From assembly GCA_960531495.1 (NCBI GenBank), contig OY482862.1, positions 3,388,035 to 3,452,034 of the forward strand: a stretch of 64,000 bases of DNA, written 5' to 3'. The notes under the pieces were generated by a model. That model was not told where the DNA came from and searched no databases. It saw only the letters and a list, made by a program, of their open reading frames with translations. Below are positions 1 to 64,000 of this stretch, one piece after another (within the stretch, counting starts at the first letter, position 1; each line of letters opens with the position of its first letter). Both the position numbers and the translations under genes were made by a program. The stretch is from Zeus faber. Taxonomy: Eukaryota; Chordata; Actinopteri; Zeiformes; Zeidae.

Positions 1-77
1 GGTGGGTTCTGCCTTCAGTAAACCGGATGGGGTTTGGGTTTTATTTTTGTTTTGTTTTGTTTTTTCTATCGTTTCAG

Positions 78-61935
<61,858 letters not shown>

Positions 61936-64000
61936 GTGAGGATACCAGATGAGAACTGGTCTTACTTGGCTTACTTGTTTTGTCTGCACGAACAAATGGA
62001 ACTTACAACAAATGTTGTGCTATGATGATGTAGTCTGAGAACAAATATTTATTTTCAAGGTAATGAAGGTGCATATTGTATCTCAGTGGGGTTGTGACAG
62101 GAAAGTCAACTTTCTTTTTATAATAATGTCCCATCTGCTCTAAATGTATTCTGGAAAATTCATGGAAATTATCTTTCAACGCTGGAGATGCACCATTTCC
62201 ACAAACATCTGAGACACAAGGGCACAAGATCTGGGACAGAATGTCAAATTGATCTGACCCTCTCAACTCCGATGAACCAATTTTCCGCCTGGCATGTAAT
62301 CTCCCAGACCCGGGGAGGTCCACAGGGACCTTGGTCTCTGTACGACGGATAGCCTATGAAATACCTTTGGGCGTTCTTTTCTCATATTTCTCGAGTGCGC
62401 TGATGGGTTTACTTAATTATAGAAGTCATTTCCCTGCAGGAGTAAAGGAGCTCAGTGAGAGGTGGTTGGGGTGGGTGGCTGGGTGGCTAAAGAGGGGGGG
62501 GTTCTCATTTTATCTGCTAGAGGTTGCATGCATAATGTATTTCATCCTGAAAATCCAAAAGCAGGTATGTTTCTGTCTGTGTCCCTGACATGTAAGGGAT
62601 CGTACTGCAGCCCTCTTTTCTTTTTGCTCTGGATTTCAATTTGAGTTTGACACCGCCTCCTTGGTCCCACCACGGGATGCTCAAAGAGTCATCGCCTTTC
62701 GCCTCACCCAGCTGCCCTTGGTGTGGTCCAGTCCTTTTTAATGAATGTGCTTTTTCATTAAGAAGCCCCCCCAACACACACACATACACACACACACACA
62801 CACATACACTCTCCCACACCCACACTCTGTTGGCTCTCAATCCATGGAAGTCCCAATTAAAAAAATGTAAAAATGACACAAAGGTAACCTGTCGTCATTC
62901 ACACATCACTTAGGGGCATTTGTGGGGATTGGGAGGGCTGGTGGGGGAGGGATTCGGTGTAATGACACGCTTGCATTGTGAAGGGCGAGCTGACTGTGGG
63001 GGAGGTGGCTTATTGTTAGGTAGCGGAGCATCCTGCAGGGTTCCAGCTCCTCCTCCGCCGCCTCTTTGCCTTTCCCCCCGCAGCAGTGTCATTACACGTT
63101 GACAGGGAGCCGCCCGGCGCTCCGCTCCCCAACAGAGAGAAGACGGAGACCGTGGAAGTGGCTTACCACTCTGTACCATTTTGAGAGTGGAGAGCCGTGT
63201 CATTAAACATGGTGGCACTCTGGAGAGTGAGGGCAGGAGGGGGTGGCCCTCGTGTTTGGGGAAAGATGTCAACATGTTTAAGCACTAAAAAGATGACCTT
63301 TTAAGGATGGAAAGAAAGGGAGAGAGAAAGAAAGAGAGAGAGCGAGAGAAGGAGAATAATAATTAAGACATTTATGTGATGCCGCTATTTGGTGTCAGAG
63401 ATTTGACGTGTCAGAGATCGCAGATAAATCGTTCACGTAGCGATTAATTGAAAAGTGTACATCGTATAAGGACGCTAAATAAAATAATCACGTTAACATA
63501 TCCAGCGCTGCACTTAAGATGTTTAGAGCCAGAGAGATATTTGGTACTATGGTTTAATTAGTGTATGAACGTGAGGCTGAGACTCCCAAATCTAATTTCC
63601 TATCAATATGTTCCTCCAAAACCCATCTGGCGTTCGGCATTCTATCCCCCTCCTCCCCTCCCTCCCTCCTCCCCTCCCTCCCTCCCTCCCTCACTCTCTC
63701 ACTCTCCCTCTCTCTCACTCTCCCTCCTTCTCTCCCTCCCTTCCTCCTTCCTGGCGGCCAGTTGTTGCATTCACACGCTGGGCTCCCTTTAATCAACACC
63801 TGTCCTATTAATCCCAGTACGGCGAAGGGCTAATGCGATCCTGCTTACATGCGTGTCCCACTAATGGCTCAGCGTACAGAGCTGCTGGAGGCCCAATGCT
63901 GCCCCCACCCCCCGCCCCCCCGCCCCTCCCAGTTCTGGAGGGTCCCTGAAGGAGCTATCTGATGCATTCCTGCCTCCCTGCCAATGACACTGTCATTTGC
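61936..64000 (+). other. Intron 26 (partial): simple repeats only
   Basis: The intron runs off the window. It holds a CA tract (62776-62822), an AG-rich stretch (63307-63355), a CT/CCCT tract (63646-63755) and a C-rich block at 63902-63931 that would be G-rich on the minus strand. The next lrp1b exon is not present. Confidence 0.6.
63646..63755. repeat. CT/CCCT polypyrimidine tract
   Basis: About 110 bp consists of CCCTCCCT and CACTCTCT units, purely pyrimidine apart from a few A. Confidence 0.92.

Overview
The window is a piece of a ray-finned fish genome. The evidence is a vertebrate multi-exon gene with GT-AG introns, dense CA/TG/TA microsatellites, a Tc1-type transposon relic and L2-like retrotransposon ends of the kind common in teleosts. 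The plus strand carries one gene from end to end: an internal segment of an LDL-receptor-related protein that I identify as lrp1b. Neither the promoter, the first exon nor the last exon is present.

I can place 26 consecutive coding exons between 78 and 61935. All junctions keep frame and give 1,475 complete codons without a stop, about a third of the roughly 4,600-residue LRP1B family. In order they encode: six LDLR class A repeats, equivalent to CR5-CR10 of ligand-binding cluster II (exons 1-5); an EGF pair (exon 6); a YWTD propeller (7-10); an EGF module (11); a second propeller (12-16); an EGF module (17); a third propeller (18-23); and an EGF module plus most of a fourth propeller (24-26). 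Most introns are phase 1, so many modules are exon-bounded. Exons are numbered from the left edge of the window, not from the gene start. The choice of LRP1B over LRP1 rests on recalled paralogue differences in exons 12-16 and 24-26.

About 93% of the window is intron. Introns hold a dead Tc1/mariner element (5.36-6.83 kb), an L2/CR1-like LINE with a repeat-rich 3' region (50.3-52.8 kb), a second LINE 3' end (58.2-58.6 kb), several foldback or MITE-like elements (14.0-14.7, 16.4-16.8, 37.6-37.9, 38.1-38.6 kb), a pair of adjacent near-perfect hairpins (4.87-5.00 kb), and three copies of an element with ends like AGGGGCAAATTCACAAA (6.9, 49.9 and 55.1 kb). Each of those three copies ends within about 170 bp of the next exon, and one has been split by the LINE.

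Nothing here looks like an unknown multi-gene system. The observations most worth testing are an in-frame internal splice donor in the EGF-pair exon, a donor site fused to a CA repeat, the three-copy element family, and the ETS-motif array inside the LINE 3' region. No RNA gene, promoter or CRISPR array could be supported.
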